In this document: piece after piece, positions 1-9,447 of the stretch
Layout of the letters: each line of letters begins with the position of its first letter
How positions within the stretch are numbered: position 1 is the first letter of the stretch
Origin: Actinoplanes xinjiangensis
GTDB lineage: Bacteria > Actinomycetota > Actinomycetes > Mycobacteriales > Micromonosporaceae
Assembly: GCF_003148685.1 (NCBI RefSeq)
Contig: NZ_QGGR01000001.1
Coordinates: forward strand, 496,001-560,000
Length of the DNA: 64,000 bases
Direction: 5' to 3'
Made by a program: the position numbers and the translations under genes
Notes under the pieces: generated by a model
Database searches by the model: none
The model's input: only the letters and a program-made list of their open reading frames with translations
Told to the model about the DNA's origin: nothing

Positions 1-3000
1 CCCGCGCAGTCGTCGAGCAGCTCGGCGATCGACCGGTACGGGTTGGCCCGGGACAGTTCCAGCTTGGCCCGGTTGTCGAGCCGACCCTGGAGGAACCGGG
101 CGGCCGGGGGCAGCGTGAGCAGCAGCAGCCGGCGTGTCCCGGCGGTCATCGCGACCCGCTGGGACGCCTCGTCCTCGAACACGCGGATCGCCACGCTGTC
201 GCCCTCGTCGACGAGCGCCGGCCACACGTTGACTTCGTAGCCGCCGCGCACCTGGGCGACCCGCCGGGGTATCGCGCCGAAGTCGTTGGCGGTGATGCCG
301 CGCCGTTCGATGTTGCCGGCCGCCCGGGAGATGGTGGCCTGCACCTTGGGGGCGAGCTGACGGCGCAGCACCTCCAGGTCGCGGCCCTCGGCGACGACCT
401 CGCCGGCCTCGTTGACGATCCGGAAGTTCATCCGCAGGTGGTCGGGCACCTGGTCGGGCCGCCACGCGTCGCGCGGGACCACGGTGCCGGTGAGCCGCCG
501 CAGCTCGTTGCCGATGGCGTCGGGCAGCGGGCCGCGCCGGGCCGGGACCCGGTCGAGGACGGCCTCGGCCCAGTCCGGCACGGGCACGAAGCTGGTGCGC
601 AGATGTTTGGGCAGGGCCCGGATCAGCGCGATCACGACCTCCTTGCGGAAGCCGGGTACCGACCAGCCGAAGTCGTCGGCGTCGACCTTGTTGATCAGGT
701 CGAGCGGGATGCGGACGCTGACGCCGTCGGCCGCGGTGTTGGGCTCGAACGTGTAGGAGAGCGGCATCTTCACGCCGTTGGACAGCCAGGCGTCCGGGAA
801 CTGCTGCGGATCGATCGTGTCCCGCCCGGCGTTGACCAGGTCGTCGCGGGTGAACGTGAGCAGGTCCGGGGTCTCGACGCGGGCTTTCTTCCACCAGCCG
901 TCGAAGTGCCGCGATGAGACGACGTCGCCCGGGATCCGCGCGTCGTAGAGGGCGTAGACCGTCTCGTCGTCGACGGCGATGTCCCGCCGGCGGGCCCGGT
1001 TCTCGATCTCGGTGATGCGTTCGAGGAGCCGTCTGTTCTCGGCGAAGAACTTGTGATGGGTCTCCCAGTCGCCTTCGACGAGCGCGTGCCGGATGAACAA
1101 CTCCCGGGAGGCGACCGGATCGACCCGGCTGTATCCGACGCGGCGGCGCGGCACGATCGGCAGACCGTAGAGGGTCACCTTCTCGAACGCCATGACGGCG
1201 CCCATCTTGCGGTCCCAATGCGGTTCGCTGTAACTGTGTTTCACCAGGTGCGGCGCGAGTTTCTCGGCCCATTCCGGCTCGATCCGCGCATTCACCCGGC
1301 CCCACAGCCGGCTGGTCTCGACCAGTTCGGCCGACATCACCCAGCGCGGTTGCCGCTTGAACAGCGCCGAACCCGGGAAGATCGCGAACTTCGCGCCGCG
1401 GGCGCCGATGTATTCGCGTTTCTCCTGGTCCTTCATGCCGACGTGGCTGAGCAGGCCCGCGAGCAGGGCGGTGTGCACCGCCTGTGCCGCGACTCCCGCC
1501 TCCCAGTCCTCCTTGAGAGAGAGTTCGAGGGTACGGGCGACCTGCTTCAGCTGGGAGTAGATGTCCTGCCACTCCCGTACCCGCAGATAGTTCAGGAATT
1601 CGCTGCGGCACAGCCGGCGGAACTGGTTGCCGGACAGCTCCTGCTGTTTCTCCCGCAGATAGCGCCACAGGTTGAGATAGCTGAAGAAGTCCGATTCCTT
1701 GTCGACGAACCGGGCGTGTTTCTCGTCGGCCTGCTGCTGTTTCTCGGCGGGCCGTTCCCGCGGGTCCTGGATCGACAGGGCGGCCGCGATGACCATCACC
1801 TCGGCGGCGCACTCCTGCCGGTCGCCCTCGATGACCATGCGGGCGAGCCGGGGGTCGACGGGCAACTGGGCGAGCTGGCGGCCCATCGGGGTGAGTTTCC
1901 GGTCGTCGAGGGCGCCGAGTTCCTCGAGCAGCTTGACGCCGTCGGTGATGTTGCGCCGGTCGGGCGGGTCGATGAACGGGAATTTCTGGAGATCACCGAG
2001 CCCCAGGTTGGTCATCTGGAGGATGACCGAGGCGAGGTTGGTCCGCAGGATCTCCGGCTCGGTGAACTCGGGCCGCTGCTCGAAGTCCTCCTCCGAGTAG
2101 AGGCGTATGCAGATGCCGTCCGACGTCCGGCCGCAGCGGCCCTTGCGCTGGTTGGCGCTGGCCTGCGAGACCGGCTCGATCGGCAGGCGCTGCACCTTGA
2201 GCCGGTGGCTGTACCGGCTCATCCGGGCGGTACCGGGGTCGATCACGTACTTGATGCCGGGGACGGTCAGCGAGGTCTCGGCGACGTTGGTGGCGAGCAC
2301 GATCCGGCGCTCGCTGTGCCGTTCGAACACCCGGTGCTGCTCGGCGGCGCTGAGGCGGCCGTAGAGCGGGACCACCTCCGTACCCCTGAGGTTCTTCTTG
2401 TTGAGGGCGTCCGCGGTGTCGCGGATCTCCCGCTCGCCGGAGAGGAAGACCAGGATGTCGCCGTCGGTGGGGAACTCGTCGACGGCGGCCGCGATCCCGT
2501 CGATCTGGTCCTGCGGTTCCTCGGTGTCGTCCTCGGTCACCGTCACCAGCGGCCGGTAGCGCACCTCGACCGGGTAGGTCCGCCCGGACACCTCGATCAC
2601 CGGCGCCGGCTCGCCCCCGGCCGCGGCGAAGTGCTGGGCGAACCGGCCGGTCTCGATCGTCGCCGACGTGATGATCAGCTTGAGGTCGGGCCGTTTCGGC
2701 AGCAGGTCACGCAGGTAGCCGAGGATGAAGTCGATGTTGAGGCTGCGCTCGTGCGCCTCGTCGATGATCAGCGTGTCGTACCGGTACAGCATCCGGTCGG
2801 TCTGGATCTCGGCCAGCAGGATGCCGTCGGTCATCACCTTGATCATGGTGTCGTCGCTCACCTGGTCGGTGAACCGCACCTTGTAGCCGACCGTCGACCC
2901 GAGCGGCCGGTCCACCTCCTCGGCGATCCGCTCGGCCACCGTGCGGGCCGCGATCCGCCGCGGCTGGGTGTGCCCGATCTGGCCGCGGATCCCCCGCCCC

Positions 3001-3341
3001 AGCTCCAGGCAGATCTTCGGGATCTGGGTGGTCTTGCCGGACCCGGTCTCGCCGGCCACCACGACCACCTGGTGGTCACGGATGGCGGCGGCGATGTCGT
3101 CCTTGCGGGCGCTGACCGGCAGGCTCTGCGGGTAGGTGATGCGCGGCACCGACGCGATGCGGCTGTCCAGCCGCAACCGGGCCCGCTCGGTCTCGGCGGC
3201 GATCTCGGCGAGCGCCGCCGACCGGGCGTCGTCGTCCCGGATGCGCCTGGTCCCGTCGAGGCGGCGCTGGAGCCGCCGCTGGTCACGGGGTAGCAGCTCG
3301 GAGATCTGGGCACGCAGGGTGGCGACAGGCGTTATCGACAT
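1..3341 (-). CDS. hrpA: ATP-dependent RNA helicase HrpA, DEAH family (3' end cut by window)
   Basis: The ATG at 3341 opens a protein of more than 1,100 residues that runs off the left edge, so the C-terminus is missing; HrpA is usually about 1,300 residues. Visible helicase motifs are the Walker A GETGSGKTTQ (about residues 95-104), the DEAH box (about 192-195) and the motif III SAT. These are followed by motifs V/VI (ATNVAETSLT, QRKGRCGR) and then the helicase-associated and OB-fold regions and the long HrpA-specific C-terminal extension. HrpA uses ATP to remodel RNA and ribosomes in the cytoplasm. No partner gene is adjacent on the same strand upstream; the next gene diverges from it. The start was chosen because the reading MSITPVATLRAQI leads directly into the N-terminal helical region; its ribosome-binding site is weak. 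The family assignment is firm. Confidence 0.95.
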   Translation of the reverse strand, partial: MSITPVATLRAQISELLPRDQRRLQRRLDGTRRIRDDDARSAALAEIAAETERARLRLDSRIASVPRITYPQSLPVSARKDDIAAAIRDHQVVVVAGETGSGKTTQIPKICLELGRGIRGQIGHTQPRRIAARTVAERIAEEVDRPLGSTVGYKVRFTDQVSDDTMIKVMTDGILLAEIQTDRMLYRYDTLIIDEAHERSLNIDFILGYLRDLLPKRPDLKLIITSATIETGRFAQHFAAAGGEPAPVIEVSGRTYPVEVRYRPLVTVTEDDTEEPQDQIDGIAAAVDEFPTDGDILVFLSGEREIRDTADALNKKNLRGTEVVPLYGRLSAAEQHRVFERHSERRIVLATNVAETSLTVPGIKYVIDPGTARMSRYSHRLKVQRLPIEPVSQASANQRKGRCGRTSDGICIRLYSEEDFEQRPEFTEPEILRTNLASVILQMTNLGLGDLQKFPFIDPPDRRNITDGVKLLEELGALDDRKLTPMGRQLAQLPVDPRLARMVIEGDRQECAAEVMVIAAALSIQDPRERPAEKQQQADEKHARFVDKESDFFSYLNLWRYLREKQQELSGNQFRRLCRSEFLNYLRVREWQDIYSQLKQVARTLELSLKEDWEAGVAAQAVHTALLAGLLSHVGMKDQEKREYIGARGAKFAIFPGSALFKRQPRWVMSAELVETSRLWGRVNARIEPEWAEKLAPHLVKHSYSEPHWDRKMGAVMAFEKVTLYGLPIVPRRRVGYSRVDPVASRELFIRHALVEGDWETHHKFFAENRRLLERITEIENRARRRDIAVDDETVYALYDARIPGDVVSSRHFDGWWKKARVETPDLLTFTRDDLVNAGRDTIDPQQFPDAWLSNGVKMPLSYTFEPNTAADGVSVRIPLDLINKVDADDFGWSVPGFRKEVVIALIRALPKHLRTSFVPVPDWAEAVLDRVPARRGPLPDAIGNELRRLTGTVVPRDAWRPDQVPDHLRMNFRIVNEAGEVVAEGRDLEVLRRQLAPKVQATISRAAGNIERRGITANDFGAIPRRVAQVRGGYEVNVWPALVDEGDSVAIRVFEDEASQRVAMTAGTRRLLLLTLPPAARFLQGRLDNRAKLELSRANPYRSIAELLDDCA

Positions 3342-3468
3342 GGCGGGCCAAGGATAGGCGCAAGCGGCCGGGAACGCCTGGTGATTAACGCCGCCCCGTG
3401 TCCCGGGGCCACCGTGTCTCGATATATCGGATGGACGCCACACGCAGGATGAGAGAACGGGGCCGACA

Positions 3469-3843
3469 GTGATCGTAGTTGCGGAGGATCACGACGACAT
3501 CCGCTACGTGCTCAAACGTTCCCTGGAACGGGCCGGGCACCGGGTCGTGGCCGCGGCTGACGGGCGGACCGCCCTGGCGGCGATCCGCGAGCACCAGCCG
3601 GACCTGGTCGTCACCGACGTCGACATGCCGAACATGACCGGCCTCGACCTGTGCCGGGCGATCCGCGCCGACGACGCGCTGCGGCACATCCCGATCGTGG
3701 TGGCCAGCGGCTCGCTGATGCCCGGCGACAACCTGGCCGAGGACGCGGGTGCCTCCGCCACGCTGCTCAAACCGTTCGTCCCGGCGCAACTGCTGGCGCT
3801 GATCGCCCGGTTGCTGCCACCCCGGGTGCCGTCCGAGAGCTGA
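3469..3843 (+). CDS. Stand-alone response regulator receiver protein (CheY-like)
   Basis: A 124-residue single receiver domain with no output domain. The acidic pocket is E6/D7, the phosphoacceptor is D50 in VVTDVDMP, the switch Ser is S80 and the conserved Lys is K101 in LLKP. It starts at a GTG. Such proteins relay phosphate or act by protein-protein contact. Its TGA directly abuts the stop codon of the histidine kinase on the opposite strand, with zero intervening bases, so the two are convergent neighbours and may be partners, although they cannot share a transcript. The receiver identity is clear; the partnership is inferred from position only. Confidence 0.9.
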   Translation: MIVVAEDHDDIRYVLKRSLERAGHRVVAAADGRTALAAIREHQPDLVVTDVDMPNMTGLDLCRAIRADDALRHIPIVVASGSLMPGDNLAEDAGASATLLKPFVPAQLLALIARLLPPRVPSES

Positions 3844-6195
3844 TCAGCCCTGGTCCTGGCGCTGCCGTTCCGGGATGGGGGCGCGCAGCCGGCCGGGTGC
3901 GGGCTCACTGGACGGTGCCGGGCCGGTCGGCAGGGCGAGCCCGGGCAGGCGGGCCGCCTCCATCAGCGCGGCCCGTTCGGCCAGGGCACGTTCCAGGGCT
4001 TCGCGGACGGCCTCGTCGTCCTGGGGCCCACTGGTGTCGTCACCGGTCATGTCACTGTCCTCCATGGTCTCGGCGGCGGGGAGGGTGAACCAGAAGCGCG
4101 TACCCCCGCCGGGGTTGTCCTGGACGCCGATCTCGCCGCCGTGGCGGTCGACGATGCGCCGGCAGATGGTGAGACCGAGGCCGGTTCCGGCATAGCCGGC
4201 GGCCGCCTCGGTACGGTGGAAGGTCTCGAAGACGTGCGGTTTGTCGGCGTCCGGGATGCCGATGCCGGAGTCGGCGATCTCGATCCGGACCTGTCCCGGG
4301 CCGGCCGGGCCGCCGGTCACCTCGACCCGTGGTGTGCCGCCGGGCCGGACGTACTTGATCGCGTTGCCGATCAGGTTGTCCAGGACGTGCCGCAGCATCG
4401 CCGGGTCGGCGTGGACCGGCGGCAACGGGCCCAGCGACCAGTCCGGTGCCGGCCGGCCGGTGCCCAGCCCGGCGATCCGCTCGTCGATGATCTCCCGGAT
4501 CATCGCCGCCGGGTCCACGGCGACCGGCCGTAGCGGCGCGTCCCGGGCCGTGGTGTACGCCAGCATCGTCTCGATCAGCACGTCCATCCGGTCCACCGCG
4601 CGCACGAGCCGGTGCAGTCCGTCGCGGATCTCGGCGGCCTCCGGCCATCCGTCCGGCACGTCCGCCAGGACGAGTTCGGCGTACCCGCGGACCAGGGCGA
4701 GCGGCGATTTGAGGTCGTGCGCCACCACACCCGCGAAGATCGCCAGGTCGGACTCGTAGCGGCGCAGGTCGGTGATGTCCCGGCAGACCGCGACCGCACC
4801 GTGCTCGCCCGCACTCGGGTCCAGCGGCCGCCCGTCGATGCTGAGCAGCACCCCCTCCGGCCGGCTCGGGTTGCGGATGACCACCTCGACGCCGTCGGTG
4901 GACTCGCCGTCGAGGGCGCGGATCAGCGGCATCTCCGCCAGCGGGAACGGTGTCCGGCCGTCCGGCCGGTAGACGCCGTAGTGCTCCTGCCAGGCGTGCG
5001 GGCCGTCGGGTTGCTGCGTGACGCCGAGCAGCCGGCGCGCCGCCGGGTTCTCCAGCAGGACCGAGCCCCGCGAGTCCACCACGGTGACACCGTCGCTGAT
5101 GGTCAGCATGATCGCGCCGAGCAGCTCGGCCTGGCGCCGGCTGGCGGCCTCGGTCTCGCGCAGGTCGGCGGTGGCCGCTTCGACCTGGGCGCGGGCGCGA
5201 GCCCGGCCGGTCGCCAGCACGTGCACCAGCCAGGCCAGCAGCGCGGTGAGGGCGAGCCCGCCGCCGAGCGCGACGGCCGGCAGGTACCACCCGCTGCCGG
5301 CCAGCTGACGGGAGTCGCCGTGGGTCTCCAGGATCCAGTTCCGGTCCGGGCCGACCTCGACCGTGCCGGTACGGGTCAGGTCCCGGTCGCCCTCGCCGGT
5401 CCACTCGGCGACGGTGTGCCGGGTCTGATCCGCGTCGACCGAGATCAGCTCGCCGGAGATCTGCCCGAGCGGGCCCAGGATCCGGTCCAGGAACGTGCCA
5501 CCGCGCAGTCCGGAGGCGACCCAGCCGCGGAATCTCGGCGTGTTCTCGCGGGTCCACACCGGGGCCGCGAAGATGAACGACTGCTGCTGTTCGGCGACCG
5601 GTTTCTGCCGGTCACGCATCAGCACGTAGGCGTCCGACACGGTCAGCCGGTGGCTGTCGCGCGCGGTACGCAGGGTGGTCGCCAGCGGCTCGACGGCACC
5701 CGCGTCGGCCCCGGAGCGCATGCCCTGTTCGTTCTCGTCGAGCTTGCGGACGAACACCGCGAAGAAGTGCTCGTCGACGGACGGATCGGGACGAAACGTC
5801 AGGCCGAGGGCGCCGTGGTCGCGCCAGAACCGCTGGGTCCGGCCCAGCTCGGCGGTCGGTACCGCGACGACGAACGCCACCGGTGCCGCGCCGAGCAGGT
5901 CGGCCTCGGCCAGCGGTCCGGTTGCGGTGTCGAAGTCCTCCCAGGTCAGGTCGGGGTCGTTGACGATCCCGGCGGCCAGGGTCTCGATCAGGCCGCGGTA
6001 CCGCTGGGTCTCGGTGCGGATCGCGGCGAGGGCCGTCTCGTGCCGCTTGGTCATCTCACGGGCGGCGCTGTCCTGCTGGGCCGAGTACAGGCCTGCCGCG
6101 GTGAGGACGGTGGCGACCAGGCCGATCAGAAGCACGGAGACGGAGAGCAGCGGACCGGTGGCCCGCCGCGCTCCGTTCTCCCGTTGCTCCACCAT
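3844..6195 (-). CDS. Sensor histidine kinase with CHASE and PAS domains
   Basis: A 783-residue membrane kinase. Order: transmembrane helix at about 14-36, an extracytoplasmic CHASE-type sensor domain (about 60-300), a second membrane helix (about 303-326), a coiled linker, a PAS domain (about 355-475), a HisKA domain with the H-box HDLKSP (His near residue 493), and a HATPase domain with N-box DNLIGNAIKY (about 604), G1 DSGIGIP and G2 GTGLGL. The C-terminal 60 residues are an acidic, Ala/Pro-rich tail outside the catalytic core. The H-box resembles phytochrome-type kinases that often work with single-domain receivers, which fits the convergent receiver gene. The ligand is unknown; CHASE domains bind small molecules outside the cell. 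The start at the ATG just before the membrane helix is reasonable. Confidence 0.93.
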   Translation of the reverse strand: MVEQRENGARRATGPLLSVSVLLIGLVATVLTAAGLYSAQQDSAAREMTKRHETALAAIRTETQRYRGLIETLAAGIVNDPDLTWEDFDTATGPLAEADLLGAAPVAFVVAVPTAELGRTQRFWRDHGALGLTFRPDPSVDEHFFAVFVRKLDENEQGMRSGADAGAVEPLATTLRTARDSHRLTVSDAYVLMRDRQKPVAEQQQSFIFAAPVWTRENTPRFRGWVASGLRGGTFLDRILGPLGQISGELISVDADQTRHTVAEWTGEGDRDLTRTGTVEVGPDRNWILETHGDSRQLAGSGWYLPAVALGGGLALTALLAWLVHVLATGRARARAQVEAATADLRETEAASRRQAELLGAIMLTISDGVTVVDSRGSVLLENPAARRLLGVTQQPDGPHAWQEHYGVYRPDGRTPFPLAEMPLIRALDGESTDGVEVVIRNPSRPEGVLLSIDGRPLDPSAGEHGAVAVCRDITDLRRYESDLAIFAGVVAHDLKSPLALVRGYAELVLADVPDGWPEAAEIRDGLHRLVRAVDRMDVLIETMLAYTTARDAPLRPVAVDPAAMIREIIDERIAGLGTGRPAPDWSLGPLPPVHADPAMLRHVLDNLIGNAIKYVRPGGTPRVEVTGGPAGPGQVRIEIADSGIGIPDADKPHVFETFHRTEAAAGYAGTGLGLTICRRIVDRHGGEIGVQDNPGGGTRFWFTLPAAETMEDSDMTGDDTSGPQDDEAVREALERALAERAALMEAARLPGLALPTGPAPSSEPAPGRLRAPIPERQRQDQG

Positions 6196-6214
6196 AGGGA
6201 GCGTAAGCCGCGAA

Positions 6215-7315
6215 TTACTTCCAGGTGTCGTACCGGTACAAATCGTAGTTCGTCATGATCCCGGTGACCTTCGTGTAGTACTTCGGGTCGGTGGCGTACC
6301 CGGCCTTCCACACGGCCATGATGAACTTGTTCGCGTCCTTCGTGTGCGTGAACGCCGGGGCGTACCGCTTGTTACTGCGCAGGAAATGACCGTGGTCGCG
6401 GAACGAGCGGGCCATCGACGCGTAGGTACGGAACGCGTCCGACGTGGCGAAACACTTGCCGGCCTTGTCGCACTCGGTCGTCTCGTAGACGTGGCAGCCG
6501 GTGGCGTGCGGCCCGAACGCGCCGTTCTGGCACTTGATCCCGAAGTAGTTGCGGTCCACCGCGGACAGGCTGCTGCGGCCCCAGCCCGACTCCAGGACGG
6601 CCTGGGCGATGGTGACCGACGCCGGCACCCCGTACTCCCGCCAGCCCTGCTGGGCACCCGGCACGGCGGCCGCGATGAACTGCTCGGGCGTCTGCGCCGG
6701 AACGGCCGGGGCGGGCGCCGCCGGCGGGCAGGCCCGCACGGTTCCGGAGATCACGTAGGCGTGCGACACGTACCGGCCGTCGGTCAGCCGGTCCCACAGT
6801 GCGGTGGTGCGCACGGTGCCCTTCACCTTCGGCCCGGTCACCGCGCAGACGATCTTCACGGGTGAGCCGTCGGCGGCCCTGCGGACCACGGTGCTCGACG
6901 TCGACGGGCCGCTGCGCACGTTCACCGCGCCGTCGCCGGTCCGGATCTTCCCGGAGACGTACGCCCGGGAGCCGGCCGTCGTGTCACACGCCGGGACGGC
7001 CGCCGAGGTCCGGACGTAGGCGTGGGACACGTAGCGGCCGTCGGTCAGCCGGTCCCACTGCGTGGTGGTACGGACCTTGCCGCTCACCTTCTGACCGGTC
7101 ACCGCGCAGTCGACGCTGACCTTCCGGCCGTCCTTCAGCGTGCCCACCACGCTCGCGCTCCAGCTCGGCGCCGACCGCACCTTGAGTTCGCTGTGCACGT
7201 CGATCGTCGCGGAGATCCCGGCCGCCTGTGCGGCGGCGGGTGAACCGGCCAGCCCGGCCCCGGCGGCAAGCACCAGCAGCGTGCCGGTGAGCAGTCGTCG
7301 GGTCGTGTGCCTCAT
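6215..7315 (-). CDS. Secreted glucosaminidase with two bacterial SH3 repeats
   Basis: A 366-residue exported cell-wall hydrolase. A Sec signal peptide covers about residues 1-32 (cleavage near AAQAAG). Two SH3b-like wall-binding repeats follow (about 35-110 and 115-190), each ending in a nearly identical block around WDRLTDGRYVSHAYV. The C-terminal FlgJ/LytB-like glucosaminidase domain (about 208-366) carries the predicted catalytic Glu at about 242 in VLESGWG and the downstream NYFGIKC motif. It would cleave N-acetylglucosaminyl linkages in peptidoglycan. It ends 19 bases before the histidine-kinase start and runs in the same direction, so the two could share a transcript. The near-identity of the repeats suggests a recent internal duplication. 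Whether the enzyme is exo- or endo-acting cannot be read from the sequence. Confidence 0.9.
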   Translation of the reverse strand: MRHTTRRLLTGTLLVLAAGAGLAGSPAAAQAAGISATIDVHSELKVRSAPSWSASVVGTLKDGRKVSVDCAVTGQKVSGKVRTTTQWDRLTDGRYVSHAYVRTSAAVPACDTTAGSRAYVSGKIRTGDGAVNVRSGPSTSSTVVRRAADGSPVKIVCAVTGPKVKGTVRTTALWDRLTDGRYVSHAYVISGTVRACPPAAPAPAVPAQTPEQFIAAAVPGAQQGWREYGVPASVTIAQAVLESGWGRSSLSAVDRNYFGIKCQNGAFGPHATGCHVYETTECDKAGKCFATSDAFRTYASMARSFRDHGHFLRSNKRYAPAFTHTKDANKFIMAVWKAGYATDPKYYTKVTGIMTNYDLYRYDTWK

Positions 7316-7493
7316 GAAGACGTCCCCTTCGTTCCGGCAGAGCCGGAGTTATCCGTCGGCATCGGATTCGAAGGTCCGCCCTGGTCGTTGCGCCCGCCGG
7401 GGCGGATCGGGTGCGCTCTCGTTGCGGGTGTGCTTGGAAACCGGCCGGACGGGGAAAGGCGTGTCCGCATCGCCAGCCCGCAGGAGGTCCCAG

Positions 7494-8414
7494 ATGACGG
7501 CCGTCGCGTCCCGCCCGGTCCCCACCGAACCCACCAGACGCCCACCGGGGAGCACGTGGCACACCGTCAGCCCACTTCTCGTCGCGGCGCTGGCCGCCGG
7601 CGGGGTGTACGCCGTGCACCGCCTGTTCATCGGCACACCACTGGGTCAGGCCATCGACACGGCGGCGCTACGGGGCGGTGACTTCGACCATCCGCGGGTC
7701 AGTGAGGTGCTCACCCGTACCCTCGACGCCACCCGTCTGGCCTCGCTCGCGCTGGTGTGCGTCCTCGCCGCCGCCTTCGGCGCGATCCGCCGCCGCCTCG
7801 ACCTGGCGCTCGCGTCGGTGTTCGTGGTCGTCGCCGCCAACCTGATCACCCAGCAGCTCAAGGCCAACCTGGACCGGCCGCTGCTGGACGACTTCCCGGC
7901 ACCCAACTCGTGGCCCAGCGGCCACGCCACCGCCGCCGCGTCCGTCGCGTTCGTGCTGGTCCTGGTCTTCCCGCGGGCGTTGCGGGGCATGGTCGGCCTG
8001 GTCGGCGCCGGTTATGTGGCGATCGTCGCGGTGGCCACCGTGTGGGCCGAGTGGCACCGCCCCAGCGACGTCATCGCCGCCCTGCTGATCGTGCTGGCGT
8101 GCGGTGCGCTCGCCGTCTTCGCGGTGCGCCTGCGCCGCACCGGGCCGTACCGCGCCATCCACCTGCCGAACCGCGTGGTCATCGTCGCCCTGTGGGTCGG
8201 CGGCCTGCTCGCCACCGCGGCCGGGGTGTTCGGGATGGCCTCGGTGGCCCTCTCCGAACGCGCCCTTCCCGACCTGGTGTCCGAGCGTTTCGCATTTCTC
8301 ACCGGCACGGCCGGCATCGTGGCCGCCACGGCCGCAACGTTCATCGTCTGGGTGAGGCTGACCGCCGCGGAGCCCGCGGACCGGCCCGCACCCCTTCAGG
8401 GAGGCACCGAATGA
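7494..8414 (+). CDS. PAP2-family membrane phosphatase
   Basis: A 306-residue protein with about six membrane helices. The chosen ATG has a strong AGGAGG ribosome-binding site seven to twelve bases upstream (7482-7487), and longer upstream frames lack such a site. PAP2 signature pieces are visible: a KANLDRP segment (motif 1, shorter than the usual KX6RP), NSWPSGHATAAA (motif 2) and a WHRPSDV segment (motif 3, with the His and Asp). The family removes phosphate from lipid or undecaprenyl pyrophosphates at the membrane. The altered spacing of motif 1 makes the substrate uncertain. Its stop overlaps the next start by ATGA, so it is translationally coupled to the stress-protein gene. Confidence 0.85.
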   Translation: MTAVASRPVPTEPTRRPPGSTWHTVSPLLVAALAAGGVYAVHRLFIGTPLGQAIDTAALRGGDFDHPRVSEVLTRTLDATRLASLALVCVLAAAFGAIRRRLDLALASVFVVVAANLITQQLKANLDRPLLDDFPAPNSWPSGHATAAASVAFVLVLVFPRALRGMVGLVGAGYVAIVAVATVWAEWHRPSDVIAALLIVLACGALAVFAVRLRRTGPYRAIHLPNRVVIVALWVGGLLATAAGVFGMASVALSERALPDLVSERFAFLTGTAGIVAATAATFIVWVRLTAAEPADRPAPLQGGTE

Positions 8415-9274
8415 GCACGTCACCCCACGACTCCCCGACGGCCCCCATCCCGGCGGGCGACTCCCCCACCACCCGGATCCCGGCGGGCGACTCCCCCACC
8501 ACCCGGATTCCCGCGGGCGACTCGCCCACCACCCGGATTCCCGCGGGCGAGTCCCCGACCGACCCGACCGACTTCCCGACCGCGCCGATCGCCCCGGCCG
8601 AGTCCCCGACGGCGCCGATCCCGCCGCAGCCCGGTCCGACCGGCTCGATCGCCCCGGCGGGCCACGCCGTCGCACCCGCCACGCCGCCGCCCGTGGACCC
8701 GGCCGCCGGCGGGGCCGCCGGCGGGGCCGCCGGTCCGGCCGGCACCGCGGTCCCGCCCGGGCCCGGCGGCTCGGTGCCCTCGCTGCCGGCCCAGACCACC
8801 GGGACCGGGTTCGCGACCGGCCCCACCGTCGTCGTCGGCACCTACCCCGAATACGCGCTGGCCCAGCAGGCGGTCGATCACCTGTCGGACAACAAGTTCC
8901 CGGTGCAGCGGACGTCGATCGTCGGCACCGACCTGCGCCTGGTCGAGAACGTCCTGGGCCGCCTCACCGTCACCCGGGCAGCCGGCGCGGGTGCGGCCAG
9001 CGGCGCCTGGTTCGGTCTGCTGATCGGCCTCTTCTTCGGCATCTTCAGCGACTCGAGCTGGCTGGCGGTCCTGTTCACCACGGTCATCATCGGCGCGATC
9101 TGGGGCGCGATCTTCGGCGCCATCGCCCACGCCGCGACCGGCGGCCGCCGCGACTTCACGTCCCGCAGCTCGCTCCAGGCCGCCACCTACGAGGTCCACG
9201 CCGACAGCGAGGTCGCCGACGAGGCCCGGACCCTTCTGATCAGCCTGAACTGGCGCGCCAGCGGCGCCCAGTAA
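8411..9274 (+). CDS. General stress protein 17M-like membrane protein with repetitive N-terminus
   Basis: A 287-residue protein. The N-terminal half (about 1-135) is disordered and Pro/Thr/Gly-rich and contains tandem copies of a ten-residue unit GDSPTTRIPA. The C-terminal half resembles general stress protein 17M/YflT-type domains: a ferredoxin-like alpha-beta segment (VVVGTYPEYALAQQAVDHL) interrupted by two glycine-zipper membrane helices (about 195-240), then a closing strand. It starts at an ATG overlapping the stop of the PAP2 gene. A hairpin with a T-tract follows at 9281-9315, so this is the operon end. Function is unknown; the family is often stress-induced, and the SigB/F-type sigma factor gene lies just beyond the repeat array. 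Confidence 0.8.
   Translation: MSTSPHDSPTAPIPAGDSPTTRIPAGDSPTTRIPAGDSPTTRIPAGESPTDPTDFPTAPIAPAESPTAPIPPQPGPTGSIAPAGHAVAPATPPPVDPAAGGAAGGAAGPAGTAVPPGPGGSVPSLPAQTTGTGFATGPTVVVGTYPEYALAQQAVDHLSDNKFPVQRTSIVGTDLRLVENVLGRLTVTRAAGAGAASGAWFGLLIGLFFGIFSDSSWLAVLFTTVIIGAIWGAIFGAIAHAATGGRRDFTSRSSLQAATYEVHADSEVADEARTLLISLNWRASGAQ
8451..8550 (+). repeat. In-frame 30-bp tandem repeat in the stress-protein gene
   Basis: A 30-bp unit (starting at 8451, 8481, 8511 and a partial copy at 8541) encodes GDSPTTRIPA repeated in frame. A degenerate half-copy precedes it from about 8429. Copies differ by one to three bases, mostly silent, which indicates recent expansion with reading-frame preservation. Confidence 0.9.
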
Positions 9275-9280
9275 CGGCCC

Positions 9281-9315
9281 GGCCCGCGGACCCTCCCGGT
9301 TCGCGGGCCCTTTTC
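9281..9315 (+). terminator. Rho-independent terminator after the PAP2/stress-protein operon
   Basis: GGCCCGCG (9281-9288) pairs with CGCGGGCC (9302-9309), loop of 13 bases, followed by CTTTTC. It lies seven bases after the stop codon of the rightward operon. Confidence 0.75.
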
Positions 9316-9447
9316 AACCTCATCTCGTACGCACCGGACCGCCCCCGGCAGCACCACGGCGTCCCGTGGCTCCCGCGCGAGGCGATCCCGGCGCACGACC
9401 GAAACGCGACCGCCGGGCCGAGGCGATCGGTAACCCTCACCCCACAA

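Noticed and set aside
1053..3293. Very long rightward open frame opposite hrpA
   Set aside because: It is the high-GC mirror of the helicase coding strand: Asp/Arg/Gly/Val-rich with no domain, and the helicase motifs on the other strand are complete.
7316..7493. Cyclic di-AMP (ydaO-type) riboswitch before the secreted glucosaminidase gene
   Set aside because: Such riboswitches often precede actinobacterial wall hydrolases and the last 50 bases faintly resemble the 3' part, but the conserved GGGGAACCC-type core and the pseudoknot elements are not present.
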